From positions 62,001 to 126,000 of the forward strand of contig CAWDJJ010000003.1 in NCBI GenBank assembly GCA_963802635.1: a DNA stretch of 64,000 nucleotides, written 5' to 3'. Positions within the stretch are counted from its first letter, which is position 1, and every line of letters begins with the position of its first letter. Position numbers and translations under genes: made by a program. This document shows positions 33,460-42,034 of the stretch, in pieces. A model generated the notes under the pieces. The model was not told where the DNA came from. It ran no database searches and saw only the letters and a program-made list of their open reading frames with translations. The stretch is from CAVTLG01 sp963802635 (GTDB lineage Bacteria > Chloroflexota > Ktedonobacteria > Ktedonobacterales > Ktedonobacteraceae).

Positions 33460-34706
33460 CCGAAGAAATCTTTAGTCACAAATTGGGACGTCCCGTCAAC
33501 GCGGGTGAAACCGTGGTCGTCGATGTTGACCACGTGATGAGCCACGATACAACGTCCCCGCTGGCAATCCAGGCTTTCCGCAAGCTGACGAACCAGACAA
33601 GCGGTCGTGTTTTCGACGCGCAGCGTTCGCATATTGTGTTTGACCATATCATACCGGCGGCGACAATAGCTGCGGCAACCCTGCATCGCGACATTCGCAC
33701 GTTCGCCAGAGAGCAGGACATCCCCATCTTGCAGGAAGGTATTTGCCATCAGGTCATGCCTGAGAAAGGGTTTGTGCTTCCGGGCAGCATTATTGTGGGG
33801 GCAGACAGTCATTCCTGCACATATGGAGCATTTGGGGCATTTGGTACCGGTATGGGTTCAACCGACATCGGTGTAGCCTATGCCACTGGACGCAGTTGGT
33901 TCCGCGTTCCTGAGACGATCAACGTGCGTCTGGTTGGTGAATTGCAGCCCGGTGTCTTCGCCAAAGATGTCTCATTGGAGATCGTGCGCCGCGTCGGTGT
34001 TGATGGTGCCAACTATCGCGCACTCGAATACAGCGGGGATCTGATCGAACGCTTCTCGATGAGCGAGCGCATGACTTTCAGCAATATGGCGATTGAGATG
34101 GGCGGCAAAGCGGGCCTGATTGCTGCGGACGAGACGACGCGTGCGTGGCTCAGCGGTCGGACTGACAAAGAATATCCCATGCTGCGCGCACATAATCCAC
34201 GCTACGAGCAGGTCATCGAGATCGATGTGAGCAATCTACAGCCGTTGGTGGCCTGTCCGCCGGACGTCAATATCGTGCACCCAGCACAAGAGGTCGAGAA
34301 CATCACCATTGATCAGGTATTCCTGGGCACCTGCACTAATGGACGCCTGGATGATCTGGAGATTGCTGCCAATATTTTGCGTGGCAGGACCATCCATCCG
34401 CACATACGTATGGTAGTCGTACCGGCCTCGCGTGAAATCTATCTGGAGGCCATGCGTCTGGGGTACCTGGAGATTTTTGCGCAGGCTGGAGCATCGGTTG
34501 GTACACCTGGTTGTGGTCCCTGTATTGGTCGTCACTTCGGCGTCCTGGCTCCTGGTGAGCGTGCACTGACAACGATGAACCGCAATTTCACTGGTCGCAT
34601 GGGTGATCCTACTGCCGAGATTTATCTTGGTAGTCCGGCCACCGTTGCGGCTACCGCGCTGACCGGGCACATCACGGACCCACGCAGCATTCTGGCGCAT
34701 GTGTGA
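33447..34706 (+). CDS. homoaconitase, large subunit (LeuC family)
   Basis: 419 residues from the ATG at 33447, preceded by AGGAGAAAGGGA and overlapping the previous gene by 13 bases. Dehydratase large subunit with a [4Fe-4S] cluster: ligands in FLGTCTNGRLDD (Cys) and GTPGCGPCIG (two Cys), plus IVGADSHSCTYGAFGAFGTG and MGSTDIG. With the small subunit it isomerises homocitrate to homoisocitrate through cis-homoaconitate. Sequence alone cannot separate it from isopropylmalate isomerase; position in the AAA operon is the reason for the call. Confidence 0.87.
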   Translation: MGTLAEEIFSHKLGRPVNAGETVVVDVDHVMSHDTTSPLAIQAFRKLTNQTSGRVFDAQRSHIVFDHIIPAATIAAATLHRDIRTFAREQDIPILQEGICHQVMPEKGFVLPGSIIVGADSHSCTYGAFGAFGTGMGSTDIGVAYATGRSWFRVPETINVRLVGELQPGVFAKDVSLEIVRRVGVDGANYRALEYSGDLIERFSMSERMTFSNMAIEMGGKAGLIAADETTRAWLSGRTDKEYPMLRAHNPRYEQVIEIDVSNLQPLVACPPDVNIVHPAQEVENITIDQVFLGTCTNGRLDDLEIAANILRGRTIHPHIRMVVVPASREIYLEAMRLGYLEIFAQAGASVGTPGCGPCIGRHFGVLAPGERALTTMNRNFTGRMGDPTAEIYLGSPATVAATALTGHITDPRSILAHV

Positions 34707-34772
34707 TAAAGCTCTTTCAAAAAAATACTCTGGCTATTCGTCTCTGTGGAGCTGCTTGACAGCAAGGGAACA

Positions 34773-34992
34773 GCGGAAGCGATAAATCGGGTCCGTACAC
34801 CGTTCTCGGGCAATGAATTGCTAGCGGTTTACGGCCTGTTTGGGAGGGTTGCTAAGCACATGACGGCGGAGGTGAGGCGGCTCATTGACAAAAAAGATTA
34901 GGTCATGAGGATATGCAAAAAGTGTGGTATAAGTTCGCACGAGATTTATCGCATGTGAAGGGTAGGGACTCGATTTATCGCGTCCGCTTCCC
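34773..34992. repeat. MITE-like insert between the homoaconitase subunit genes
   Basis: A 370-base gap (34707-35075) separates two genes that are usually adjacent. It contains inverted ends: GCGGAAGCGATAAATCGGGTCC (34773 on) and GGGACTCGATTTATCGCGTCCGC (34964 on), sharing GCGATAAATCG at 34779-34789 and 34971-34981. A third partial copy (CACGAGATTTATCGC) is at 34938. No coding region; interior looks non-coding. This resembles a non-autonomous element that inserted in the operon. Confidence 0.65.
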
Positions 34993-35075
34993 CATGCCTA
35001 TTACGCATCTCACCATTATTTTTGTGGTAGCAGGACATTTCCTTAGATAGAGGACGATTACGAAAGGAAACCACT

Positions 35076-35564
35076 ATGGGGCGTGTTTGGAAACTTGGCG
35101 ATAACGTGAACACCGATGTCATTATTCCTGGTCGCTATAATGTAACAACCGACCGGGCGCAACTGGCAAAATACTGTCTCTATGAAGCCTATCCCGCATT
35201 TTCGCAGCAGGTGCAGCCAGGAGATATCCTGGTGGGAGGACACAATTTCGGCTGTGGTTCTTCGCGCGAGCATGCACCGGCTGCCATCCAGGCCAACGGC
35301 ATCAAAGTCGTGATTGCGCGGAGCTTTGCGCGCATCTTCTATCGCAACGCCGTCAACATCGGTCTACCCGTACTCATCAGCGAGAAGGCTGTGTTGAGTA
35401 GCGAAGATGGGCAAGAACTGGATGTCAATCTGGAGAGCGGCGAGATTCGCAATCTGACGAGCGGACAAACGTTCCAATCGGAGCCGTTGGACCCTTTTGT
35501 GGCGCGCATTGTGGCTGCGGGCGGCATCATCAACTACATTGAAAAAGAAGGGACACTGCGATGA
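35076..35564 (+). CDS. homoaconitase, small subunit (LeuD family)
   Basis: 162 residues, AAAGGAAACC upstream of the ATG. Swivelling domain of the homoaconitase pair: GDNVNTDVIIPGRYN (about 8-22), GGHNFGCGSSREHAPAAI (about 53-70, substrate loop) and VVIARSFARIFYRNAVNIGLP. The YNVTTD-type loop, rather than the YLKRTD-type of many isopropylmalate isomerases, fits the homoaconitase group but is not decisive. Stop overlaps the dehydrogenase start by 4 bases. Confidence 0.87.
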   Translation: MGRVWKLGDNVNTDVIIPGRYNVTTDRAQLAKYCLYEAYPAFSQQVQPGDILVGGHNFGCGSSREHAPAAIQANGIKVVIARSFARIFYRNAVNIGLPVLISEKAVLSSEDGQELDVNLESGEIRNLTSGQTFQSEPLDPFVARIVAAGGIINYIEKEGTLR

Positions 35565-36652
35565 GTCGTCGCAATCTGCAATCTCCACCGACGGTCTGTG
35601 TGATAGCGGGAGACGATGCCGCGCCTGAAGTCATGCGACCGACCGTCGAGGTTCTGCGCACGCTGGCACCGGACATTCGCTTTAACGAAGCCGTGGGTGG
35701 ACGTGAGGCGCAGGAGCAATATGGCACGACATTTCCCGACCAGACGCGCCAGGCTATCGACTCCGCTGACTGTACGCTCTTTGGGGCCAGCGGAGGACCG
35801 AGTCGGCCCATTCTCTGGTATCTGCGTTGGGGCAAAGAGACCTACATTAACGTGCGTCCAGTGCGCTGGTCGGCGGGCTATTGTAGTCCATTGCGCAACC
35901 CTGAACGTGTTGATTATGTCATCGCGCGTGACAACCTGGAGGGTATGTATCCACCGCGTGAGGGCGATGTCGCGGAACTAGCCGCGTTAGCCAGTAGCCA
36001 GAGCTGGTGGCAAGCACCGCCTGTGGATAAAGTGGGCGCGTATGCCATTAAAGTGACAACGGACGAGCAGATGCAGCGTATCGCCTACTTCGCTTGCGAG
36101 CTAGCTTTGCAGCGCCAGGCGGCTGGCTATCCCGGACGTGTAACCTTGGGGGCCAAATACTCCATTCAGCCGCGCACCGATGGTCGTTTGCGTACAATTG
36201 TAAGAGAGGCTGTGAGTGCACACGCGGATCTGAGCTACCAGGAATTCTTGATCGATGACCTGGCTCGTCGTCTGGTAGCTGCGCCCGAGACGCTGGACGT
36301 TGTGGTACTGGGCAATGAGCACGGGGATATCCTGGCCGACGTATCCAGTGGCACGATTGGCGGACTGGGTCTCTCGCCCAGCGGCTGTTACGGTGAGCAG
36401 TATGCCTACTTCGAACCCGTGCATGGTTCTGCACCCGATCTGGTGGGCAAAGGCATCATCAATCCTACGGCTATGCTCTTATCGGGCGCTATGCTGCTTG
36501 ACTATCTCGGCTATACAGACCAGGCGCGCAGCCTGGAACGCGCAATTGCACAGACCTATCGAACAGGGAGCGTCTTGCCAGTAGACCAGGGTGGTCATGC
36601 CAGCACCAGTGAATTTGTGGAAGCAGTACGAGAAAACTTAGCAGGTAATTAG
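35561..36652 (+). CDS. homoisocitrate dehydrogenase
   Basis: 363 residues, ATGA overlap with the small subunit gene. Beta-decarboxylating dehydrogenase that makes 2-oxoadipate from homoisocitrate with NAD and Mg. Seen: VCVIAGDDAAPEVMRPTVEVL (N-terminus), NVRPVRW, VIARDNLEGMYPPREGD, VLGNEHGDILADVSSGTIGGLG (metal-binding Asps) and EPVHGSAPDLVGKGIINPTAM. The family also includes isopropylmalate and isocitrate dehydrogenases; the operon context supports homoisocitrate. A variant GNEHGD replaces the usual DNxxGD, and a longer region before the NAD site differs from IPMDH, so the substrate needs testing. Confidence 0.85.
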   Translation: MSRRNLQSPPTVCVIAGDDAAPEVMRPTVEVLRTLAPDIRFNEAVGGREAQEQYGTTFPDQTRQAIDSADCTLFGASGGPSRPILWYLRWGKETYINVRPVRWSAGYCSPLRNPERVDYVIARDNLEGMYPPREGDVAELAALASSQSWWQAPPVDKVGAYAIKVTTDEQMQRIAYFACELALQRQAAGYPGRVTLGAKYSIQPRTDGRLRTIVREAVSAHADLSYQEFLIDDLARRLVAAPETLDVVVLGNEHGDILADVSSGTIGGLGLSPSGCYGEQYAYFEPVHGSAPDLVGKGIINPTAMLLSGAMLLDYLGYTDQARSLERAIAQTYRTGSVLPVDQGGHASTSEFVEAVRENLAGN

Positions 36653-36993
36653 TGCATCATTGGACATATAGAGGGATGATTTTCACTCTGATTATTGTAC
36701 TTGCGATTACGGTGGTAATTGCAAGTACAAAAAAAGCACAGATATCGTATGATATATATCATCTTATAGTTAAAACACCTGTCTACTCAGGTAAGATGCA
36801 AGCCTGATAGGGATAAACTGTTATCCATGCCTGCGAACTGAAGAGTTAACAGATGATAGGACCTTTGGCAGAGAGAATAGACAGAGCATAGCAAATTTTG
36901 CCATGATAGAGGAAATATTGCGGGGAATGCTGTTATAATGCTTTGAAATATGTCTGGGATGACTACTACTAAAATAGAGGGTACGGTCGGAAG
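36653..36993. other. intergenic stretch before lysS with a hairpin and a TATAAT
   Basis: Contains the hairpin 36695-36730 and, at 36934-36939, TATAAT without a good -35. No gene. Together they suggest the lysine operon ends here and lysS has its own promoter. Confidence 0.5.
36695..36730. terminator. long hairpin at the end of the lysine operon
   Basis: TTGTACTTGC and GCAAGTACAA pair (10 bp) around an inner ATTAC/GTAAT stem. The sequence after it on + is AAAAAAG, not T, so it is an atypical terminator; it may instead protect the mRNA end. It lies 42 bases after the dehydrogenase stop. Confidence 0.45.
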
Positions 36994-38680
36994 ATGAAAG
37001 CTGATTGGATTACAAAAATAGCTGATCGTGTAGAAGCAAACGCACGTCAAATGAAAGGTGAGCATGCTACTATTGTATGTGCGTCGGGCATCAGTCCGTC
37101 GGGACCCATCCACCTGGGAAACCTGCGCGAAGTCATGACGGTGCATCTGGTAGCGGAGGAGTTGCGCGCGCGCGGATGGAGCGTTGATCACATTCACTCA
37201 TGGGACGACTTTGACCGCCTGCGTAAAGTGCCAGCCGGTGTCCCCGCCGATTATGACCAATATATAGGCACGCCCATTGCCGACGTACCCGATCCCGCAG
37301 GCGAGTACGATTCCTATGCCACGCGCTTCATCAGCGACTTCACACAGTCGCTTGATCGTCTCGGCGTCCATCCACGCTACGTTCGCCAGTCCAGAGCCTA
37401 TCGCAGCGGTGCTTATGTTCGAGCAGATCCGGCAAGCGTTGCGCCAGCGCCTGGAAATCTTCGACATTCTCGCCGAGCATCAAACCTTGCAGGGACAGCA
37501 AACAAGCGTTGACGAGCGTCGGCGCGTCTACTATCCTTTCAAAGTCTACTGCGAACATTGCCATAAAGATACCACGCGTATCATTGCTTACGACGACGTG
37601 TCGGCCACGATTTCCTATACTTGTGAAGCGTGTGCATATAGCGGAGCGTTTAGCCTGTTTGAGAAGGTCGAGGGCAAATTAGTCTGGAAAGTCGATTGGC
37701 CGATGCGTTGGAGCGTCGAGCAGGTCGATTTCGAGCCAGGTGGAGAAGATCACTCGTCGCCGGGTAGCAGCTATACGGTTGGTCAGCGCATCGTGAAGGA
37801 TATCTACAACTTCCGGGCACCGTCCTTTGTGGGCTACGCCTTCGTGGGCATGGGTGGTCGCACCAAGATATCCAGTTCGGTGGGCACCTCTGCTACCGTC
37901 TCCTCGGCGCTAGAGATTATCGAACCGGCCATCCTGCGCTGGCTCTACACGCGCAGGGCGAACAATCAGGCGTTTGACATCGATTATGGGCAAGGACTTT
38001 TGCGCCTCTACGACGAATGGGACTCGCTGGTCCGCCAGATCAGCAAAGGCACAGTGAATGAAATCAACAACAGATTGTTCGAGCGCGCAACGCGTACAAG
38101 TAGTGAAGAAATCGTCTACACGCGACATGCAGTGCCTTTTAGCCTGTTGACCTCGGTGATCGACGTCACCCAGGGCAACGAGCAGCAAGTTCTGCGCATT
38201 ATCTCGCAGCACCTGCCCGCCGCACAAGAGCTGGACGCCGTGCGTGCGCAGCTTGAGCCACGCTTCAGTTGTGCCTTGAACTGGGTAGCGAACTACTTAC
38301 CGGATGACGAGCGCACGCATATTCTGACTGACTTTGATGCCGAGGCGTATGCGCAGTTGACCAGCATAGATCGTGCCAGCGTGCAGATGCTGGCTGCTAG
38401 TCTCGATACAGCCTGGGATCTCGCCGCACTGACCGATTTAATGTATGGCATCCCCAAGCGGGTGCGTGGGCTGGCGTTGGATATGCCGCCCAACGATGAA
38501 CTGAAGCAAGCACAGCGTTCTTTCTTTATTGCCATTTACAGCTTAATCTGTGGCCGTGATACTGGTCCACGCATTCCAACCTTATTACTCTCTATCGGCA
38601 AAGACAGAACGCGGCTGCTGCTAGGTCCTATGGCTAGTAGTGAGCAAGCACAGAATGTCTGCGAGATGGTGGTAAAGTAA
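36994..38680 (+). pseudogene. lysS: class I lysyl-tRNA synthetase, one frameshift near 37420
   Basis: The N-terminal part (36994 to about 37420) carries the class I HIGH-type motif SGPIHLGNLRE; the rest, in another frame (about 37420-38680), carries a zinc site (CEHCHKD, CEAC) and the KMSKS-type GGRTKISSS with an alpha-helical C-terminal domain. Join is at GCTTATGTT(C)GAGCAGATC: without the single C (37420) the chain reads AYVEQIRQALRQRLEIF, as expected. This is the archaeal/spirochete-type LysRS, unrelated to class II LysS, charging tRNA-Lys. Location after the lysine operon and T-boxes fits supply and charging of lysine. An essential gene with a frameshift suggests a sequence error, a second copy, or a real break. 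Confidence 0.88.
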
Positions 38681-38698
38681 TGGATTTTGCTCGATTGA

Positions 38699-38905
38699 AA
38701 CTCCTTCAGTGGAAGAGGTTGAGGCGCTCTTAGCCAGCAGCTCAGACCGCCAGCCTGCTACGCGCGCAGCCTCAATGTCGAGATGTATCCTACGCTGACC
38801 AAGCAAGCTCAACAACTGCGCTACACCTCACGTAAGGGCATCCCTTATACTTGGTTCTTGCCCTATGCTGAAAAGGGCTATGAAGTAAAAAATATGCCTT
38901 CTGAG
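38699..38905 (+). pseudogene. remnant of a histidyl-tRNA synthetase-like anticodon-binding domain
   Basis: From 38771 the frame reads LNVEMYPTLTKQAQQLRYTS then RKGIPYTWFLPYAEKGY and VKNMPSEQC. This matches the class II anticodon-binding end of HisRS (EMYPEPDKLxKQLKYADRKGIPY pattern). Upstream, in another frame, VEALLASSSDRQPATRAA fits the preceding helix, so at least one frameshift is present. No catalytic core is nearby. Probably a decayed fragment, possibly of a HisS/HisZ paralogue. Low-complexity MMIMMIG codons follow. Confidence 0.5.
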
Positions 38906-39079
38906 CAGTGTGTACATGACGCACGTATTTCACACCTCTATGCTCTTCTGTTAGCTTGCAGCACGGTTATTATGATGATTATGATGATTGGGAGCTGTGC
39001 GTATACTAATAGGAGTTGTGGCATAGGGTGAAACTGATCATCCCCTTCAATCGTAGTGTACAACGAAGAGGAGGTTGCT

Positions 39080-40504
39080 ATGCCAGATAAGGATAATAGA
39101 CAGACCGCTGCTGATATGCTAGTTTATAATAGTGCAAACAATTATTTAGCATTAAATGGTCATCAGTTGCAAGAGGGTACGAACCTGGAAATCTGTGTGT
39201 TTGGTTCATGGATTCCGGGGCAAGTTGCGCTGGATGGGGGCGGATGGTATTTAACGACGCTCGATCAGGTTGGTATTCGTTTGCATACGGGATTACCCGC
39301 GCGTTCTGCAGAATTTAGCATCACGCCCTCTGTTGTAGAACCTCCTCATATGCCATCTTCGCGTATCCTGCTTGTCGATGACGATAAAGCCTTGTTGCAA
39401 GCCCTGCCACGCGTGGTAGCTTTGCGTCTGCCCGGTGTCCTGGTAGATACATCTCAGACGCCCGAGGAAGCACTCTTGCGTATTCAACAGAGCAAATATG
39501 AAGCGATTGTCTGCGATATTAAGATGCCGGGCATGGATGGGCTGACCTTGCTCGCGCAGAGCCGCGAATTACAACCAGAGACGCCGACGCTCTTAATTAC
39601 TGGTCACGGCGACCATACGCTGGCGATCCAGGCTTTGCGCGGTGGAGCTTACGATTATATTCAGAAGCCGATTGATCGGGACGAGTTTATCGCCTCGCTC
39701 CTGCGTGCTATACAAGTTTGCCAACTGCGTCGGCATGTGGAAGAGCAGCAGCGCGCACTGGAGTCACATACACGCTCTCTTGAGCGCCTGGTGCAGCAAC
39801 GGACGCAAGAATTGATCGAGGCGCATACAACCAAAGACAAGGTGATTGGTATCGTCTCGTATGAGCTGAACGAACCCATTACGCGGCTCAAGGACATGCT
39901 CAATCTGCTGCGTCAGAAGCTGTCGAGCGAGGATGTAGCTGAGATTGTCCGTCATAGCTTCAGTGATATCGAGCAATCGCTTGGGCGCATAGAAGTACTG
40001 GTGCAGGAATTACTGACGGCTTCGGGCATTGAGACGCAGATATTTATTCTGCATAAGAAACACTGTAATCTGGTTGAAGTGTGTCAAAAGATATTAGAGG
40101 AAGATACGGCGGGACACGATTTGCAGATCTCTAGTGAGCGTTCAGGGGGGGCAGTAGCGGTGGATGTGGATGTGGATCAGATGCGGTTGGTGCTGAATGC
40201 ATTGTTAGATAATGCCAGCGCAGCGGTTGGCGAGGAGGGTGAGGCGACAATTACGCTGCAGCAGACGGGCTACGAGGCGATTATCACGCTACGTGATCAT
40301 GGCGCGCGCAATGGTCTGGGGGTTGGCTTCTATATCTCGCGCAAAATAGTCGAACGTCATGGTGGGCATCTTGAAGTGCAGGATTTCCCAGGCGATAAGA
40401 GAGCGCTTTTTATGATGTTGCCGCTCCTGGATGAAGCAGTGGCAGTGAAAACAAGTTCTACGCACCGTACGCGCGCTGTCTGGACGCTTACCCGTAGCTC
40501 ATGA
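39080..40504 (+). CDS. response regulator fused to a degenerate histidine kinase module
   Basis: 474 residues from the ATG at 39080 (GAGGAGG upstream). N-terminal about 90 residues form a small beta-rich domain (LEICVFGSWIPGQVALDGGG). A receiver domain follows at about 94-210 (RILLVDDDKALLQALP; phospho-acceptor Asp146 in CDIKMPGMDG; Lys196 in IQKPID). A coiled-coil helix (about 215-250) leads to a kinase-like region where the H-box reads VSYELNEPI: the phospho-accepting His is Tyr261. An N-box (LVLNALLDNASAA) and a degenerate ATP lid (HGARNGLGVGFYISRKI) remain. A conventional autokinase is therefore unlikely; it may be an output or scaffold protein. The stop is followed by the VKOR gene. Confidence 0.85.
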   Translation: MPDKDNRQTAADMLVYNSANNYLALNGHQLQEGTNLEICVFGSWIPGQVALDGGGWYLTTLDQVGIRLHTGLPARSAEFSITPSVVEPPHMPSSRILLVDDDKALLQALPRVVALRLPGVLVDTSQTPEEALLRIQQSKYEAIVCDIKMPGMDGLTLLAQSRELQPETPTLLITGHGDHTLAIQALRGGAYDYIQKPIDRDEFIASLLRAIQVCQLRRHVEEQQRALESHTRSLERLVQQRTQELIEAHTTKDKVIGIVSYELNEPITRLKDMLNLLRQKLSSEDVAEIVRHSFSDIEQSLGRIEVLVQELLTASGIETQIFILHKKHCNLVEVCQKILEEDTAGHDLQISSERSGGAVAVDVDVDQMRLVLNALLDNASAAVGEEGEATITLQQTGYEAIITLRDHGARNGLGVGFYISRKIVERHGGHLEVQDFPGDKRALFMMLPLLDEAVAVKTSSTHRTRAVWTLTRSS

Positions 40505-40647
40505 TAGTATATACTCTAGAAGATAACTGTTTTGCAGGTTGCCCTATTTGTAAGTACATTTCGGCATTCAGGTGCACCGCGGGCATCAGGTGTGAGCTGT
40601 GAATAGGGGCATTTCTAAATGGTTCTGGAGATAAGAAGAGGCTCTAT

Positions 40648-41160
40648 ATGGAAACTTTACGGCGTTCAGGTGGGCAGATTGCTCTGTTCATCCTTGCCCT
40701 GATGGGCGTGGGAATTTCTATTTACCTGACAATTACACACTATAATCATACGCTTCCGGTGTGTTCCGATACGGGTATTATCAACTGTGCGGACGTGCTG
40801 ACCAGCCACTATTCAACAGTGCCCGGTACCGCTATTCCCATCTCTGTGCCTGGCCTTGGCTGGTTTGTGGTCAGCGCTGTCCTGGCCGCTACAGCCTGGC
40901 TCGTACGTCCTGATTGGCGTACCTTGCGTATCGCGCAGGTGGTGTGGGGTGCGCTGGGCATGGTGACTATTCTCTACCTAGTGTATGTTGAGCTTGTCAA
41001 ACTACATGCTATCTGCATCTGGTGTACCTCTCTGCATATCACTATTCTGGTAATGTTCTTGATTAGTATTGTTCTGCTTCAGCAAACGGACCTTGAAGAG
41101 GAGGATTTTGTGGAGGAGGACGAGACGCCTGCGCCAGCGGTCAGCAGCAAGCGGCGCTGA
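40648..41160 (+). CDS. vitamin K epoxide reductase (VKOR) family protein
   Basis: 170 residues, four to five transmembrane helices. Conserved catalytic pair Cys123-Cys126 in the CxxC motif (AICIWCTSLH) and the loop cysteines Cys39 and Cys47 (VCSDTGIINCADVL), followed by Ser/Thr. Bacterial VKOR reoxidises DsbA-like enzymes with quinones, so it forms disulfides in exported proteins. Here it is not fused to a thioredoxin domain, so a separate DsbA-type partner is expected. The acidic tail (EEEDFVEEDE) is cytoplasmic. GAAGAGGCT lies upstream. Confidence 0.88.
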   Translation: METLRRSGGQIALFILALMGVGISIYLTITHYNHTLPVCSDTGIINCADVLTSHYSTVPGTAIPISVPGLGWFVVSAVLAATAWLVRPDWRTLRIAQVVWGALGMVTILYLVYVELVKLHAICIWCTSLHITILVMFLISIVLLQQTDLEEEDFVEEDETPAPAVSSKRR

Positions 41161-41192
41161 GTTCTGAATACGATATTTGTATTAACCTTATC

Positions 41193-41984
41193 TTATTTGG
41201 GTACACTCTCTTGCCACAAACGTATGATTAACTGCTCGAAAGCGTCAGCTGAGCCATCTATGGAAAAAACGTAGATATGTCCATCACGCAGAATTTCTTC
41301 GTTGATAGCGGCATATGTCCCGGAGGCTGAAGCTATGCGCCATTGTGCGGCAAGCTCGTCGGCCAGACGACCGCTACCCTCGATGATAATGATAGGACGT
41401 CCCTGCCGCACATTATAGAGGACCTCATCGCGTGCAATGGGACCTCCATTAATCAGTACGGCCACGGATGGACACTCGAGCGCAAGCGCAGCCGCCAGAT
41501 TGTACATGGTCGTCGTCTCACCACCCCACGTATCCGTCTCGACTAACACAAAGTGCGAATGGTTCGGATCAAGCAATATATCCGTAGACGTTGCGGCATG
41601 CGTAGGCAAAGCAGGATGCGTCACCAATGCTTCAGGCGAAACACCTAACACCATAGCGGCGTAGCCATGTTCAGCCACACTCAGACCTACCATCTCCATC
41701 ACACCTGCCCGTGTTCCACCATCAATGATCAATGCCCCCATCTCGACTACCGCGCGTACTATGCCTCGCGTCAACAGATGTGCCATACCAGCATACATAT
41801 GTGCCGGGATCTCCATTGCGCCTCCGCAGATCAACAAGAGCGCATGTGGCCTCGGCACCATACAAGCACGTAGGATAGCCTGTGCGTCTATGTCGGGAGA
41901 CACAACCAGAGCCTGGGCGGTGTGCCCATTGTGAAAATGTATGCTGTGCCAGGATAGCTCTTGTGATTGTTGCGCGTTATCCAT
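41193..41984 (-). CDS. SLOG-superfamily (LSDAT-like) nucleotide-sensing protein
   Basis: 263 residues from the ATG at 41984, preceded by GGAGTGGAGAGA; the longer frame overlaps the upstream gene. A Rossmann-like fold: LLLICGGAMEIP, GALIIDGGTRAGVMEMVG (nucleotide-binding loop), YAAMVLGVSPEALV, HSHFVLVETDTWGGET, SVAVLINGGPIARDEV and RPIIIIEGSGRLADELA. This matches the SLOG/LSDAT family related to the N-terminal domain of TRPM channels and to nucleotide sensors. Ligand unknown. It lies 50 bases after the stop of the membrane TPR protein on the same strand, suggesting a sensor-and-effector pair. Confidence 0.8.
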   Translation of the reverse strand: MDNAQQSQELSWHSIHFHNGHTAQALVVSPDIDAQAILRACMVPRPHALLLICGGAMEIPAHMYAGMAHLLTRGIVRAVVEMGALIIDGGTRAGVMEMVGLSVAEHGYAAMVLGVSPEALVTHPALPTHAATSTDILLDPNHSHFVLVETDTWGGETTTMYNLAAALALECPSVAVLINGGPIARDEVLYNVRQGRPIIIIEGSGRLADELAAQWRIASASGTYAAINEEILRDGHIYVFSIDGSADAFEQLIIRLWQESVPK

Positions 41985-42034
41985 TCTCTCCACTCCGAGC
42001 GCTGTTACACAATCAGGCTCTCTGTCAGAGTATA

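Noticed and set aside
38783..39031. 82-codon frame as an intact gene
   Set aside because: Its first 45 residues match the HisRS-type end but lack a natural start, and the rest is low-complexity; treated as a remnant.
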